DNA of 17,346 nt from Solirubrobacterales bacterium. Its GTDB lineage: Bacteria > Actinomycetota > Thermoleophilia > Solirubrobacterales > 70-9. Shown in pieces: positions 4,687 to 12,937 of the stretch. A program made the position numbers and the translations under genes. The notes under the pieces were generated by a model. That model saw nothing but the letters and a program-made list of their open reading frames with translations, was not told the DNA's origin and ran no database searches. The DNA is taken from NCBI GenBank assembly GCA_030152805.1, contig JASLIG010000076.1:1-17346 (forward strand), in the 5' to 3' direction. How positions within the stretch are numbered: the first letter of the stretch is position 1; each line of letters opens with the position of its first letter.

Positions 4687-7686
4687 GTGCCTCTGAAGCT
4701 GATCCAGGGACCCCCGAACTCGGGCCGTGCGGGCCTGATTCGGCAGCGGCTGCTGGCCGCGCTCGAGCAGGAGCCGATCCTCGTCGTGCCCACCCTCGAC
4801 GACGTCTTCGCCTTCGAGCGCGAGCTCTGCGCCCACGGCGCCGTTCTCGGCGCCGACGTGATGACCTTCGGCGCTCTGTTCCACACGGTGGCCACCGCGG
4901 CGGGGGCGCCGCCCGGCGCGACCCTCACTCCCGCGCAGCGCCTCGGCGCCGTTGCGGCCGCGACGAGCGAGCGGCGAGCGCAGCTGGGGCCGCTGCGCGG
5001 CTCCGCGACCCAGCCCGGCTTTGCGCTCGCGCTGGAGCGCCTGCTCGACGAGCTGCAGGGAGACGGCCTCGAGCCGGCCGACGTGGAAGCGGCGGCGGGA
5101 ACCCTGGAGGGCTCGGCCTATCTCGGCGACGTCTCCGCCCTGTTCGCCGGCTACGCCCGGCTGCGCGACGCCCTCCGCCTGCTCGACAGCCACGGCATCG
5201 CGCGTGAGGCGATCGCCCTGCTGGAGACGGGCGTGTTCTGGCGCCGGCCGGTCTTCCTCTACGGCCTCGACGACTTGACGCGCAATCAGCTCGACCTGAT
5301 CCGGGCGCTCGCGGCGAGCGTCGAGGTGACGGTGGCCCTGCCCTTCGAGCAGGGCCACGTCCCGCTGGAAGCCCGCAACGCCCCGCTGCTCGAGGCACTC
5401 GGGGAGATCGGGGTCGATTCGGTCGAGACGACCCGGGCCGATCCGGGCAACACGGATTCGCCGCTGCTCTTCCACCTCGAGCGCAGCTTCGGCGCGATCG
5501 AGCCCGAACGCCAGCCGCTGGACGACAGCCTCACCTTCCTGCGCTCCGCGGGCGAGCGCGGCGAGGCGGAGGCGATCGCGGTCGAGGTGGCGCGCCTGCT
5601 CGTCGGCGGCACGCCCCCCGAGGGGATCGCGATCGTCGTTCGCGACGCCGGGCGGCGCGGACCCTTGATCGCATCGGTCCTCGAGTCCTACGGGATCCCG
5701 GTCGCGCTCGAGGCGGAGGTCCCGGCCGCGAGGACCGCGGTCGGCGGATCGTCGATGGCGCTGCTGGAAGCCGTGCTGGGAACCGCCCGGGCAGCCGACC
5801 TGCTTCGCTACCTGCGCGGCCCCTCAGGAGTCTCCCCGGGGCGGGTCGACTGGTTCGAGCGCCGGCTGCGTCGCGATCGCGTCCAGACGGCCGCCGCCGC
5901 GCTGCGAGCGTGGGAAGAGCGCTACGGGGCGCCGCCGGAGGACGTCGCCCGGATCCGCGCAGCGGCCGGGCGGCCGGCGGATCTCGCCGCCGAGGTCGGA
6001 GCGCTGGCGAGCGCGATGGGCGGCCGCGTCGGCTCGGAGCTGGAGGCGCGCACCGCCGCGGCGATCGCGACCGCGATGACCGAGCGTGCCGAGTTCGGGG
6101 CGCTGGCGCCGCCGCCCGAATCGATCGCAGCGGCGCTGTCCGCGATCGCGGTGAGGGTGTGGAGCGGGCCGGTCGAGGATCGCGTCAGGGTCACCGACCC
6201 GCGGCGGGTGCGGGCGGCCCGCTTCGACAACGTCTTCGTCGCCTCCCTGCAGGACGGCGAGTTCCCGCGCGGCGCCGGGGGCGCCGACCCCTTCCTCTCG
6301 GAGCGTCAGCGCGAATCGCTCGGCCTGCCGCCACGCCATGACAACGAGGCCGAGGAGCGCTACCTGTTCCACGCCTGCCTCGCCCTGCCGAAACGCCGGC
6401 TCTTCCTTTCCTGGCGCGACAGCGACGAGAACGGCGCAGCGGCAGCGCCCTCGCCGTTCCTCGACGACGTCAGGCAGATGCTGGAGCACGGCGAGGGCGA
6501 GCCGCGGGGCCGCGGCCTCGCCGACGTCGTCCACCGCATCGGCGACGCCCCCTCGGAGACCGAGCTGGCGCGAGCGGTCGCGGCGCGGGGGGCGAGCGCG
6601 CCGGCGGAGCACCTGCTGCGGATCGCCGCGGCCGACGAGGCTACCGCGGCGCGGATCGGGGGGCGCCTCGCGGCTGCCCGCAAGGCGGAGTCCGCCACGC
6701 GGGCCCCGGGGCCACTCTCCAACCCGGCGGTGCTCGGCGCTCTCGGCGACGTCCACGCCTACGGCGGCACCACCCTCGAGGGCTTCGACGTCTGCTCCTA
6801 TCGCTGGTTCGTCTCGCACGAGCTCGCCCCCCAGCCCCTGGACCCGCCCCCCGACCCGCTCCTGCAGGGCGGCATCATGCACGCCGCGCTCGACTCCCTC
6901 TACGGAGAGCGTCCGGGCGGCGACGCTCTGCCGCGGCCCGTCTCCCTCAACGCCTGGATCGACCGCGGTCGCGAGCTGGTGGGCGAGATCGCGGCGGCAC
7001 GCGGGCTGGGCGAGCATCCCGCCGAGCGGGCCATGCTGGGGCGCGTCGAGGGCCTGCTCGCCCGCTTTCTCGCCGAGGAGGCCCGGCGCGAGACCGGCGG
7101 ATTCGAGCCCTGGCTGCTGGAGGCGGGGTTCTCCGAGTCCGAGGAGGTCGAGCAGCCGGTGCTCGAGCTCGACGGCTGGCGGCTGCACGGGGCGATCGAC
7201 CGGGTCGACCGCGCTCCCGACGGGCGCGCCGTGGTGATCGACTACAAGCTCTCGAGCAGGGTCTCCCCGCGGGAAAAGCTCGAGGAGGAGGCGAAGCTGC
7301 AGCTGCAGCTCTACCTGATCGCCGTCGCCGAGCTCTGGGGCGCGGATGCGGTCGGCGGGCTCTACCACCCGCTGCGCGGCACCTCGGAGCGGCGGCCGCG
7401 GGGGCTGGTGTCGGAGGAGGCGGCAACGGAGCTCGCCGGATACCGGCTCTCGAAGACCGACGTGGTCGCGCGGGAGGAGTTCGACGAGCTGCTCGCCGAC
7501 GCCCGGCGCCGCGCTGGCGCGATCGTCGCCCGCATGCGGGCCGGTGAGATCGAGCGCGACCCCGGCCCCCGGCCCGGCCTGCGCGACCACGGCATCTGCC
7601 CCGCCTTCTGCGACTTCGCGCCGATCTGCCGCCGCGACCGCGCCCCGGTCGAGCCGCCGGGCGAGGAGGAGGAAGAGGAGCGGTGA
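4687..7686 (+). CDS. addB: AddB-like subunit of an AddAB helicase-nuclease (PD-(D/E)XK nuclease, Fe-S)
   Basis: A 999-residue protein with the plan of AddB: an N-terminal inactivated UvrD-like module and a C-terminal RecB-family nuclease. The Walker A region reads GPPNSGRAGL, lacking the GK(T/S) lysine, and the motif II equivalent is degenerate (LYGLDDLT). The nuclease shows His732 in GGIMHAALDSLY, Asp838 in GAIDRVD and Asp852-Tyr-Lys854 in VIDYKLSS. Cys703 (FDVCSYRWF) with Cys971, Cys975 and Cys981 (ICPAFCDFAPIC) match the four ligands of the AddB iron-sulfur cluster. The GTG start has AAGGTGGAG just upstream (4676-4684). Its last codons overlap the addA start by 4 nt. Known role of the family: partner of AddA in resecting double-strand breaks for recombination. 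The low similarity typical of AddB makes the symbol provisional. Confidence 0.85.
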   Translation: MPLKLIQGPPNSGRAGLIRQRLLAALEQEPILVVPTLDDVFAFERELCAHGAVLGADVMTFGALFHTVATAAGAPPGATLTPAQRLGAVAAATSERRAQLGPLRGSATQPGFALALERLLDELQGDGLEPADVEAAAGTLEGSAYLGDVSALFAGYARLRDALRLLDSHGIAREAIALLETGVFWRRPVFLYGLDDLTRNQLDLIRALAASVEVTVALPFEQGHVPLEARNAPLLEALGEIGVDSVETTRADPGNTDSPLLFHLERSFGAIEPERQPLDDSLTFLRSAGERGEAEAIAVEVARLLVGGTPPEGIAIVVRDAGRRGPLIASVLESYGIPVALEAEVPAARTAVGGSSMALLEAVLGTARAADLLRYLRGPSGVSPGRVDWFERRLRRDRVQTAAAALRAWEERYGAPPEDVARIRAAAGRPADLAAEVGALASAMGGRVGSELEARTAAAIATAMTERAEFGALAPPPESIAAALSAIAVRVWSGPVEDRVRVTDPRRVRAARFDNVFVASLQDGEFPRGAGGADPFLSERQRESLGLPPRHDNEAEERYLFHACLALPKRRLFLSWRDSDENGAAAAPSPFLDDVRQMLEHGEGEPRGRGLADVVHRIGDAPSETELARAVAARGASAPAEHLLRIAAADEATAARIGGRLAAARKAESATRAPGPLSNPAVLGALGDVHAYGGTTLEGFDVCSYRWFVSHELAPQPLDPPPDPLLQGGIMHAALDSLYGERPGGDALPRPVSLNAWIDRGRELVGEIAAARGLGEHPAERAMLGRVEGLLARFLAEEARRETGGFEPWLLEAGFSESEEVEQPVLELDGWRLHGAIDRVDRAPDGRAVVIDYKLSSRVSPREKLEEEAKLQLQLYLIAVAELWGADAVGGLYHPLRGTSERRPRGLVSEEAATELAGYRLSKTDVVAREEFDELLADARRRAGAIVARMRAGEIERDPGPRPGLRDHGICPAFCDFAPICRRDRAPVEPPGEEEEEER

Positions 7687-10600
7687 GCGAGCGCCAGCCG
7701 ACGCAAGAGCAACTGGCGGCAATCGAGGCGACCGCCGCCGAGGTCCTGGTCGAGGCGGGCGCCGGTACCGGCAAGACCGGCGTCATGGTCGATCGCTACT
7801 GCCGCCTGGTCTGCGAGCAGGCCCTGGCGCCGGACGCCGTCCTCGCCTTCACCTTCACCGACAAGTCGGCGGCGGAGCTGCGCCAGCGGATACGGGCGGA
7901 GATCGAGCGCCGCGCCGAGGCCGGTTCGGAAGCCGCCCGTCTGCTGCTGCCCAAACTCGGCGGCGCCTGGGTGACGACGATCCACGGCTTCTGCAACCGC
8001 CTGCTCTCGGCCCACCCGGTCGCCGTCGGAATCGACCCGAGGTTCCGGGTGCTCGACGCCCCGGAGACAGGGCGGGCGGCCGGCGAGGCCTTTGACGAGG
8101 CGCTGGAAGCGTTCCTCGCCGAGGGCGACCGTGCCCACGAGGAGACCGTCGCGGCCTTCGACGTCGGCGGACTGCGGGGAATCGTGCTCGGCGTCCACGC
8201 CGAGCTGCGCAGCCGAGGCGAGCCCGAGCCCCGCCTGCCCGCACCTCCCCCGCCCGACGTGCCGGCGGCGCTGCGGCGTGCCACCGCGATCGCCGCCGAG
8301 ACCGTCGGCGAGCTCAAAGCGGGCAGTGCCAACCACACCCTGGTCGAGCGAGCGCTCGATCTGCTCGACGGCGCCGGAGGGCCACCGAGCATCGACGAGA
8401 TCTCCTCGCTGCGGACCGCGAGCAGGGCGCAGCCGATGGCCGCGTACAGGGAGGCGATCGAGGCTGCGCTGAGCCGCACCGCCGAGGCGGGCGAGGGCGG
8501 CCGCGCCTACCGGCACGTGGCGCGCCTCCTGGAGCTGTTCTCGGCGCGCTTTGCCGCCGCCAAGGAAAGGCGCGCCGGGATCGACTTCGAGGACCTGCAG
8601 CTGCTGGCCGTGCGCCTGCTCGAGCGGACCGAGATCGGGACCGCCTACCGCGCCAGGTTCGGCCACCTCCTGGTCGACGAGTTCCAGGACACCAACCGCC
8701 TCCAGCTGCGCCTGATCGAGGCCCTGCGCGGGCCCCAGACCCAGCTGATGGTCGTCGGCGACGAGCTGCAGTCGATCTACGGCTTCAGGCACGCGGACCT
8801 CGACGTCTTCCGGGAGCGGCGGCGAGCGGTGGCGGAGCCGGCGGCGAGCGGCGAGGTGATCCCGTTGAGCGGCAACTTCCGCTCCCGCCCGGAGGTGATC
8901 GGCGCGGTCAATGCGATCGGCGAACGACTACTCGGCAACTACGCGCCCCTGCGGGTCGGCGCCCCGCCCCGCAGCCCCGAGGCGCCGGGAGAGGGAGCGG
9001 TGGTGGAGCTGCTGCTCACCGGCCGCGACGGCTGGGACGAGGAGGGGATCCGGCTCGACCCGGCGACCGATGCCCGCACGCCGGCCAACCAGCTCGCCGA
9101 GGCCCGCTTCGTCGCCTCCCGCCTGCGCGAGCTGGCCGACCAGGGCATCGAGCGCGGCGCGATGGTCGTCCTGCTGCGCGCCTTCACCCGCCTCGACGCC
9201 TACGAGGACTCGCTCGAGCGGGCGGGCCTGCGTCCCTACGTGGTCGGCGGCCGCGGCTACTGGTCCCAGCAGCAGGTCGCCGACGTCTGCGCGCTTTTGG
9301 CGACGATCGCCAACCCCCTCGACGACCAGGCACTGCTCGGCGCCCTCGCCTCGCCCGCCTGCGGGGTGGCGCCGGACACGCTCTGGCTACTGCGCGCCGC
9401 GGCCGGCAGGGATCGCCAGATCTGGCCGAGCCTCGCGCAGGCCGCAGGTCTCGAGGGGGACGAGCAGGCCGACCCCGATCGCTTGGCCCAGATCCCGGCG
9501 GCGGAGCTCTCGCTGCTGCGCGGGTTCGCCGAGACGATCGTGGGGCTGCGCCGGCGCGCGACCTCGCTCTCGCTCGCCAGCCTGATCGACGCCGCGGTGA
9601 CCGAGACCGGCTACGACCTGGCGGTGCTGATGCGACCCGCCGGCGAGGCCCGCTTCGCCAACGTGCGCAAGCTGATGCGCCTCGCTGCCGAGTTCGAGGT
9701 CGCCGAGGGCCGCGACCTGCGCGGCCTGCTCGACTTCCTCGCCGCCCGCGCCGACGCCGACTCCGACGCGCAGGCGGCAACGGCCGTCGAGGGTCACGAC
9801 GGCGTTCGGATCATGACCATCCACAGCGCCAAGGGACTCGAGTTCGACGTCGTCGCCATCCCCCACCTCTCGCGCGGCCTGCTCGCGCCGGCGCGGGCGC
9901 CCCTGCTCCGCCTCGGCCGCGAGCCCGAGGCCCCGCGCGTGGGCATGCAGCTGCGCCGGCTCGGCGCCCGCGGCATCAACCTCTACGCCCAGCGCGAGCT
10001 CTGCGAGGAGGCCGACCGGCGCGAAGCCGAGGAGGAGCTCCGCCTCTTCCACGTCGCCGCCACCCGCGCGCGGGAGCGGCTGCTGCTGAGCGGCGTGATC
10101 AGCCCCTCTCCCCCCTCCCGGGAAAAACTCGGGCGGGCGGTGATCGAGCGGATCGTCAGCGGCTTCGAGATCGAGCGGGAGCGAGACTCGACCGTCGAAA
10201 TCCCGCCCCCGCAACCGCGACCCGGCCTGGAGGCGGCGTTCGAGCCCTCAGAGCTCGCGGTGTGGGTGAACCTCGCCTCGGTCGGGCGCGCGACAGCCCT
10301 GACCGCGGTGCGAAAGGAGCCGGACCGGAGCGAGGACGCTAGCGAGGGACCGGCGCCGCTCCTCACCCGGAGGGCAGGCGGGAAAGCGAAGCGCCCGCTC
10401 TCCTATACGGCGATCTCCGGTCACAGCGAGGGCCCGGAAGAGCGGCCACTCGACAGCGACCGGGCGCTGCGCGGGAGCGAGGACGGCGGCGGCGCGAGCG
10501 AGGGGAGCGTGGAGAGAGGCCGGGCGGTCCACTCGCTGCTCGAGTGGAGCCACGCCAATCGGTGGCAGGCGCCCCCGCTCGACCTGGTTCGCCGCATCTC

Positions 10601-11147
10601 GGCCTCGGCCGAGGTAGGCGGCGGCGATCTAGTCGCCGAGGACCTGCTGGCCCAACTAGGCGCCTGGCTCGACTCCCCCCTCTTCGCCGAACGAGTCCGC
10701 GATGCGGAGGGGAGCCGCGCGGAGGTCCCGCTCCTGATCGAGGTCGCCGGCACCGTGTTGCGCGGCTCAATCGACCTGCTGGTCGAGGATTCCGGCAAGC
10801 CACCCCTGATCGTCGACTACAAGACCGACCAGCTCGGCGGCTCGACCCCCGCCGAGCTCGCCACCCGCTACGAGATCCAGCAGGCCATATATGCACTTGC
10901 GGTTGCCGAGGCACGCGGGGTGCGGGAGGTGGAACTCGCCTACGTCTTCCTCGAGCGTCCCGAGGAACCCCTCCTCGCGAGTTGGGGAACGGTGGAGATC
11001 GAGGCCGGTCGCGACTTGCTAGTGGCCGAGATCGCCAGGGTCAGGGGTGCCGGTCAGGACGTCTCGGCATCGAGCCTGGAGGCCAGCTCGTCGAGCTTGA
11101 GCTCCCTCAGCCCCTCGCCGACCGCGTCGAGCTCGGCAGCGCAGTAG
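7683..11147 (+). CDS. addA: AddA-like UvrD-family helicase-nuclease subunit
   Basis: A 1154-residue SF1A helicase fused to a RecB-type nuclease. The Q motif is PTQEQLAAI (6-14), Walker A AGAGTGKT (25-32), motif II DEFQDT (332-337) followed by GDELQSIYGFR, motif IV region NFRSRPEVI, motif V TIHSAKGLEFD (about 712-722) and motif VI VAATRARERL (791-800). The C-terminal nuclease has His950 in HSLLEW, Asp1031 in GSIDLLV, VDYKTD (Asp1045, Lys1047) and the QxxxY-like YEIQQAIYALA. The GTG start overlaps the addB stop (GTGA), with AGGAG just upstream inside addB, so the two are coupled. The protein would unwind DNA and cut one strand during break repair. The last 31 codons are antisense to xseB and give a Ser-rich tail (SASSLEASSSSLSSL...) that is unlikely to be part of the fold. 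Confidence 0.9.
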   Translation: MSERQPTQEQLAAIEATAAEVLVEAGAGTGKTGVMVDRYCRLVCEQALAPDAVLAFTFTDKSAAELRQRIRAEIERRAEAGSEAARLLLPKLGGAWVTTIHGFCNRLLSAHPVAVGIDPRFRVLDAPETGRAAGEAFDEALEAFLAEGDRAHEETVAAFDVGGLRGIVLGVHAELRSRGEPEPRLPAPPPPDVPAALRRATAIAAETVGELKAGSANHTLVERALDLLDGAGGPPSIDEISSLRTASRAQPMAAYREAIEAALSRTAEAGEGGRAYRHVARLLELFSARFAAAKERRAGIDFEDLQLLAVRLLERTEIGTAYRARFGHLLVDEFQDTNRLQLRLIEALRGPQTQLMVVGDELQSIYGFRHADLDVFRERRRAVAEPAASGEVIPLSGNFRSRPEVIGAVNAIGERLLGNYAPLRVGAPPRSPEAPGEGAVVELLLTGRDGWDEEGIRLDPATDARTPANQLAEARFVASRLRELADQGIERGAMVVLLRAFTRLDAYEDSLERAGLRPYVVGGRGYWSQQQVADVCALLATIANPLDDQALLGALASPACGVAPDTLWLLRAAAGRDRQIWPSLAQAAGLEGDEQADPDRLAQIPAAELSLLRGFAETIVGLRRRATSLSLASLIDAAVTETGYDLAVLMRPAGEARFANVRKLMRLAAEFEVAEGRDLRGLLDFLAARADADSDAQAATAVEGHDGVRIMTIHSAKGLEFDVVAIPHLSRGLLAPARAPLLRLGREPEAPRVGMQLRRLGARGINLYAQRELCEEADRREAEEELRLFHVAATRARERLLLSGVISPSPPSREKLGRAVIERIVSGFEIERERDSTVEIPPPQPRPGLEAAFEPSELAVWVNLASVGRATALTAVRKEPDRSEDASEGPAPLLTRRAGGKAKRPLSYTAISGHSEGPEERPLDSDRALRGSEDGGGASEGSVERGRAVHSLLEWSHANRWQAPPLDLVRRISASAEVGGGDLVAEDLLAQLGAWLDSPLFAERVRDAEGSRAEVPLLIEVAGTVLRGSIDLLVEDSGKPPLIVDYKTDQLGGSTPAELATRYEIQQAIYALAVAEARGVREVELAYVFLERPEEPLLASWGTVEIEAGRDLLVAEIARVRGAGQDVSASSLEASSSSLSSLSPSPTASSSAAQ

Positions 11148-11278
11148 GCGACGAGCTCGCGGCCCTCGCGGCAGAGATCGAGCGTCTCGCGCAGGCCGGC
11201 CTGGCCGGAGTCGAGGCGATCGATGATCTCCTCGAGCCGCTCGACCGCGTCCTCGTAACTAGCTGGCTGCTCGGTCAT
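11054..11278 (-). CDS. xseB: Exodeoxyribonuclease VII small subunit
   Basis: A 74-residue protein with the XseB signature: ASYEDAVERLEEIIDRLDSGQAGLRETLDLCREGRELVAYCAAEL, matching the family pattern of an amphipathic helical hairpin (F/Y-E-A-L-x-x-L-E-x-I...L-E-x-G-x-x-x-L-E-x-S-L-x-x-Y-x-x-G). Length is typical. Several XseB chains coat the coiled-coil arm of XseA and are needed for activity on single-stranded DNA. The ATG at 11278 lies inside the end of xseA (20-nt overlap), as expected for a coupled pair. Its 3' end overlaps the end of addA by 94 bp on the opposite strand. Confidence 0.93.
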   Translation of the reverse strand: MTEQPASYEDAVERLEEIIDRLDSGQAGLRETLDLCREGRELVAYCAAELDAVGEGLRELKLDELASRLDAETS

Positions 11279-12581
11279 CCGCTCCCTCGATCGCGGCGTT
11301 GACGCCGCCGTCTGAAAAGCGCAGTCTGACGCGCGCGGCGGCGACCGCGGCGGCCGTGTCGGTGACCGGCTCGCCGTCCCGGTCCTCGACCAGGGCGTAG
11401 CCGCGCGAGAGCGTGTGCTCGGGTTCGTGGGCACGCAGGGCGACCTCGGCGCGACGCAGAGCCGATCGGCGGCGCTCCATTTCGACGCCGGCGGCGCGGC
11501 GGCCGGCGCGCTCCAGCACGACGCCGGCAACGCGGCGCTGGAAGCCGAGGCGTTCGGCGAAGCCGCGTTCGGAGGCGGCGCGGATCTCACGGATCTTCTG
11601 GTTGAGCGCGAGCCGCTCGCGGCGCAGCGCCCGCGCCGGGCCGCGGGCAAGCGCCACCAGGTGCGGCCTGCGAGCCCGCAGCGAGCCCTCGGCTGCGCGC
11701 TGCAGGGAGGCAGCGCAGCGCCGCAGCGACTCGCGTGCAGCGAGACAGTCGAGTGGCACCGCCGCCTCGGCGGCGTGGGTCGGGGTCGAGCAGGCGACCG
11801 CGGCGACATCGTCGATCAGGGTTGAGTCGCGCTCGTGGCCGACGGCGCTGATCACCGGTACGCGCAGCATCGCGACCGTGCGGCAGAGAGTCTCGTCGCA
11901 GAAGGCCCAGAGGTCGGCGAGGCTGCCACCCCCGCGGCTGACGACGATCGCCTCGACGCTCGGCTGCGCGGCGAGCTCCTGGATCGCGGCGGCAATCGCC
12001 GGCGCGGCGCGGCGGTCCTGCACCGGGGCAAAAGCCCAGACCACCGTGCCCCGCCAGCCGCGCCGCTCCAACCCCGCCAGCAAGTCGCGGCGGGCCGCCC
12101 CGCTCTCCGCCGTGACCACGCCGAGCGTCTTCGGCAGCAGCGGCCGCCGAAGCTGCTTCTGCAGCTCGAACAGCCCCTCGGCCTTGAGCTGCTTGCGAAG
12201 CGCCTCCAGCCGCGCCAGCAGGTCGCCCTCCCCGGCCAGCCGCACGTGAGTAGCGCGAAAGGCGAAGCTCGGCGAAGCCTGGCCGCCACCGGGGTAGTAG
12301 TCGGGCCCGCCGGCGATCACGACTTCGACACCGTCGCGCAGGGCGCCATCGGGCAAGCCCGCCTTCTCGAGGTCGTCGAGCCAGATCGCGCACGGCACCG
12401 CGCCCTCACCGTCGCGCAGCTCGAAGTAGGCCTGCACCTTGCTGCGGCCGACACCGGTCACCTCGCCGATCAGTAGAACCCGCGCGCGACGCCGCATCTC
12501 CTCCTGCAGCTTGCGCGCGTAGCGGCCGACTGCGAAGGGGCCCGGGAGCTCTACCCGGTCTGGTGCCAGCGCTTTGCCCAA
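11259..12581 (-). CDS. xseA: Exodeoxyribonuclease VII large subunit
   Basis: A 440-residue XseA. An N-terminal OB-fold (RVLLIGEVTGVGRSKVQAYFELRDGEGAVPCAIW, about 34-67) binds single-stranded DNA. The nuclease core includes LGVVTAESGAARRDLL, VVSRGGGSLADLWAF (213-227) and PVISAVGHERDSTLIDD with His249 and Asp252, equivalent to catalytic residues proposed for E. coli XseA. The long Arg/Ala-rich helical arm follows and the conserved THTLSRGYALV-like segment (EHTLSRGYALVEDRDG) closes the protein. The usual AD.RA.TP motif reads AAVACSTPTHAAE here. The only start available before the OB-fold appears to be the TTG at 12581, inside the end of the HxlR gene (31-nt overlap). It overlaps xseB by 20 nt. 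Confidence 0.93.
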   Translation of the reverse strand: MGKALAPDRVELPGPFAVGRYARKLQEEMRRRARVLLIGEVTGVGRSKVQAYFELRDGEGAVPCAIWLDDLEKAGLPDGALRDGVEVVIAGGPDYYPGGGQASPSFAFRATHVRLAGEGDLLARLEALRKQLKAEGLFELQKQLRRPLLPKTLGVVTAESGAARRDLLAGLERRGWRGTVVWAFAPVQDRRAAPAIAAAIQELAAQPSVEAIVVSRGGGSLADLWAFCDETLCRTVAMLRVPVISAVGHERDSTLIDDVAAVACSTPTHAAEAAVPLDCLAARESLRRCAASLQRAAEGSLRARRPHLVALARGPARALRRERLALNQKIREIRAASERGFAERLGFQRRVAGVVLERAGRRAAGVEMERRRSALRRAEVALRAHEPEHTLSRGYALVEDRDGEPVTDTAAAVAAARVRLRFSDGGVNAAIEGADDRAAS

Positions 12582-12898
12582 GTCTTCAGCTCGGTGATCA
12601 CTGGACGCAGTTCGGCGCCCACCTCCGTCAGCGAGTAGATCACGCGGACCGGCGTCCCCGATTCGACCTCGCGCTCGACCAGGCCCTCTTCCTCCAGCTC
12701 GCGCAGCCGCTGGGAGAGCAGGCGGTCAGACAACCCCGGCACCGCCCGGGCCAGCTCGCCGAAGCGCAGCGACCCCGCGGTGAGAGCGCAAAGAATCGCC
12801 CCGGTCCAGCGCTTGCCGATCAGCTCGATTGCCGCGTGAAAGTGCGGACAGACGCCGTTGTTCGCAGCCTGATCTTGGGTCGCTGACCCGGCCTCCAC
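12551..12898 (-). CDS. HxlR-family (DUF24) winged-helix transcriptional regulator
   Basis: A 115-residue HxlR/DUF24 regulator. Visible features are VCPHFHAAIELIGKRWTGAIL (16-36) with the conserved N-terminal Cys17, the recognition-helix region LRFGELARAVPGLSDRLLSQRLRELEEEGLV (44-74) and the wing VRVIYSLTEVGAEL (84-97). In related regulators such as YodB and HypR this cysteine senses oxidants or electrophiles, so redox control is possible here. The start is the GTG at 12898. It is immediately upstream of, and overlaps, xseA, so it is likely cotranscribed with exonuclease VII. A perfect inverted repeat 13 bp before the start is a good candidate for its own operator. Confidence 0.9.
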   Translation of the reverse strand: MEAGSATQDQAANNGVCPHFHAAIELIGKRWTGAILCALTAGSLRFGELARAVPGLSDRLLSQRLRELEEEGLVEREVESGTPVRVIYSLTEVGAELRPVITELKTWAKRWHQTG

Positions 12899-12911
12899 GT
12901 AGTCAACCGAG

Positions 12912-12926
12912 CTTACCGAACGTAAG
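12912..12926 (-). promoter_or_regulatory. Candidate HxlR operator (CTTAC-N5-GTAAG)
   Basis: A perfect 5-bp inverted repeat, CTTAC (12912-12916) and GTAAG (12922-12926) around CGAAC, lies in the 39-bp gap before the HxlR GTG start. TTAC/GTAA-type dyads of this spacing resemble sites bound by DUF24/HxlR regulators. The position next to the start suggests autorepression, which would also affect xseA and xseB if they share the transcript. Confidence 0.5.
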
Positions 12927-12937
12927 TGACGGGCTTC

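Noticed and set aside
4588..5475. N-terminal extension of the 151-aa protein frame
   Set aside because: This portion is antisense to addB and shows shadow-frame composition; the ATG at 4587 is the sensible start.
5824..7722. 632-codon minus-strand open frame under addB
   Set aside because: It is antisense to the AddB nuclease domain, whose catalytic and cluster residues are clear; the antisense frame has no recognisable domain.
7362..8792. 476-codon minus-strand open frame under addA
   Set aside because: It is antisense to the addB end and the addA helicase motifs and is a GC-driven shadow.
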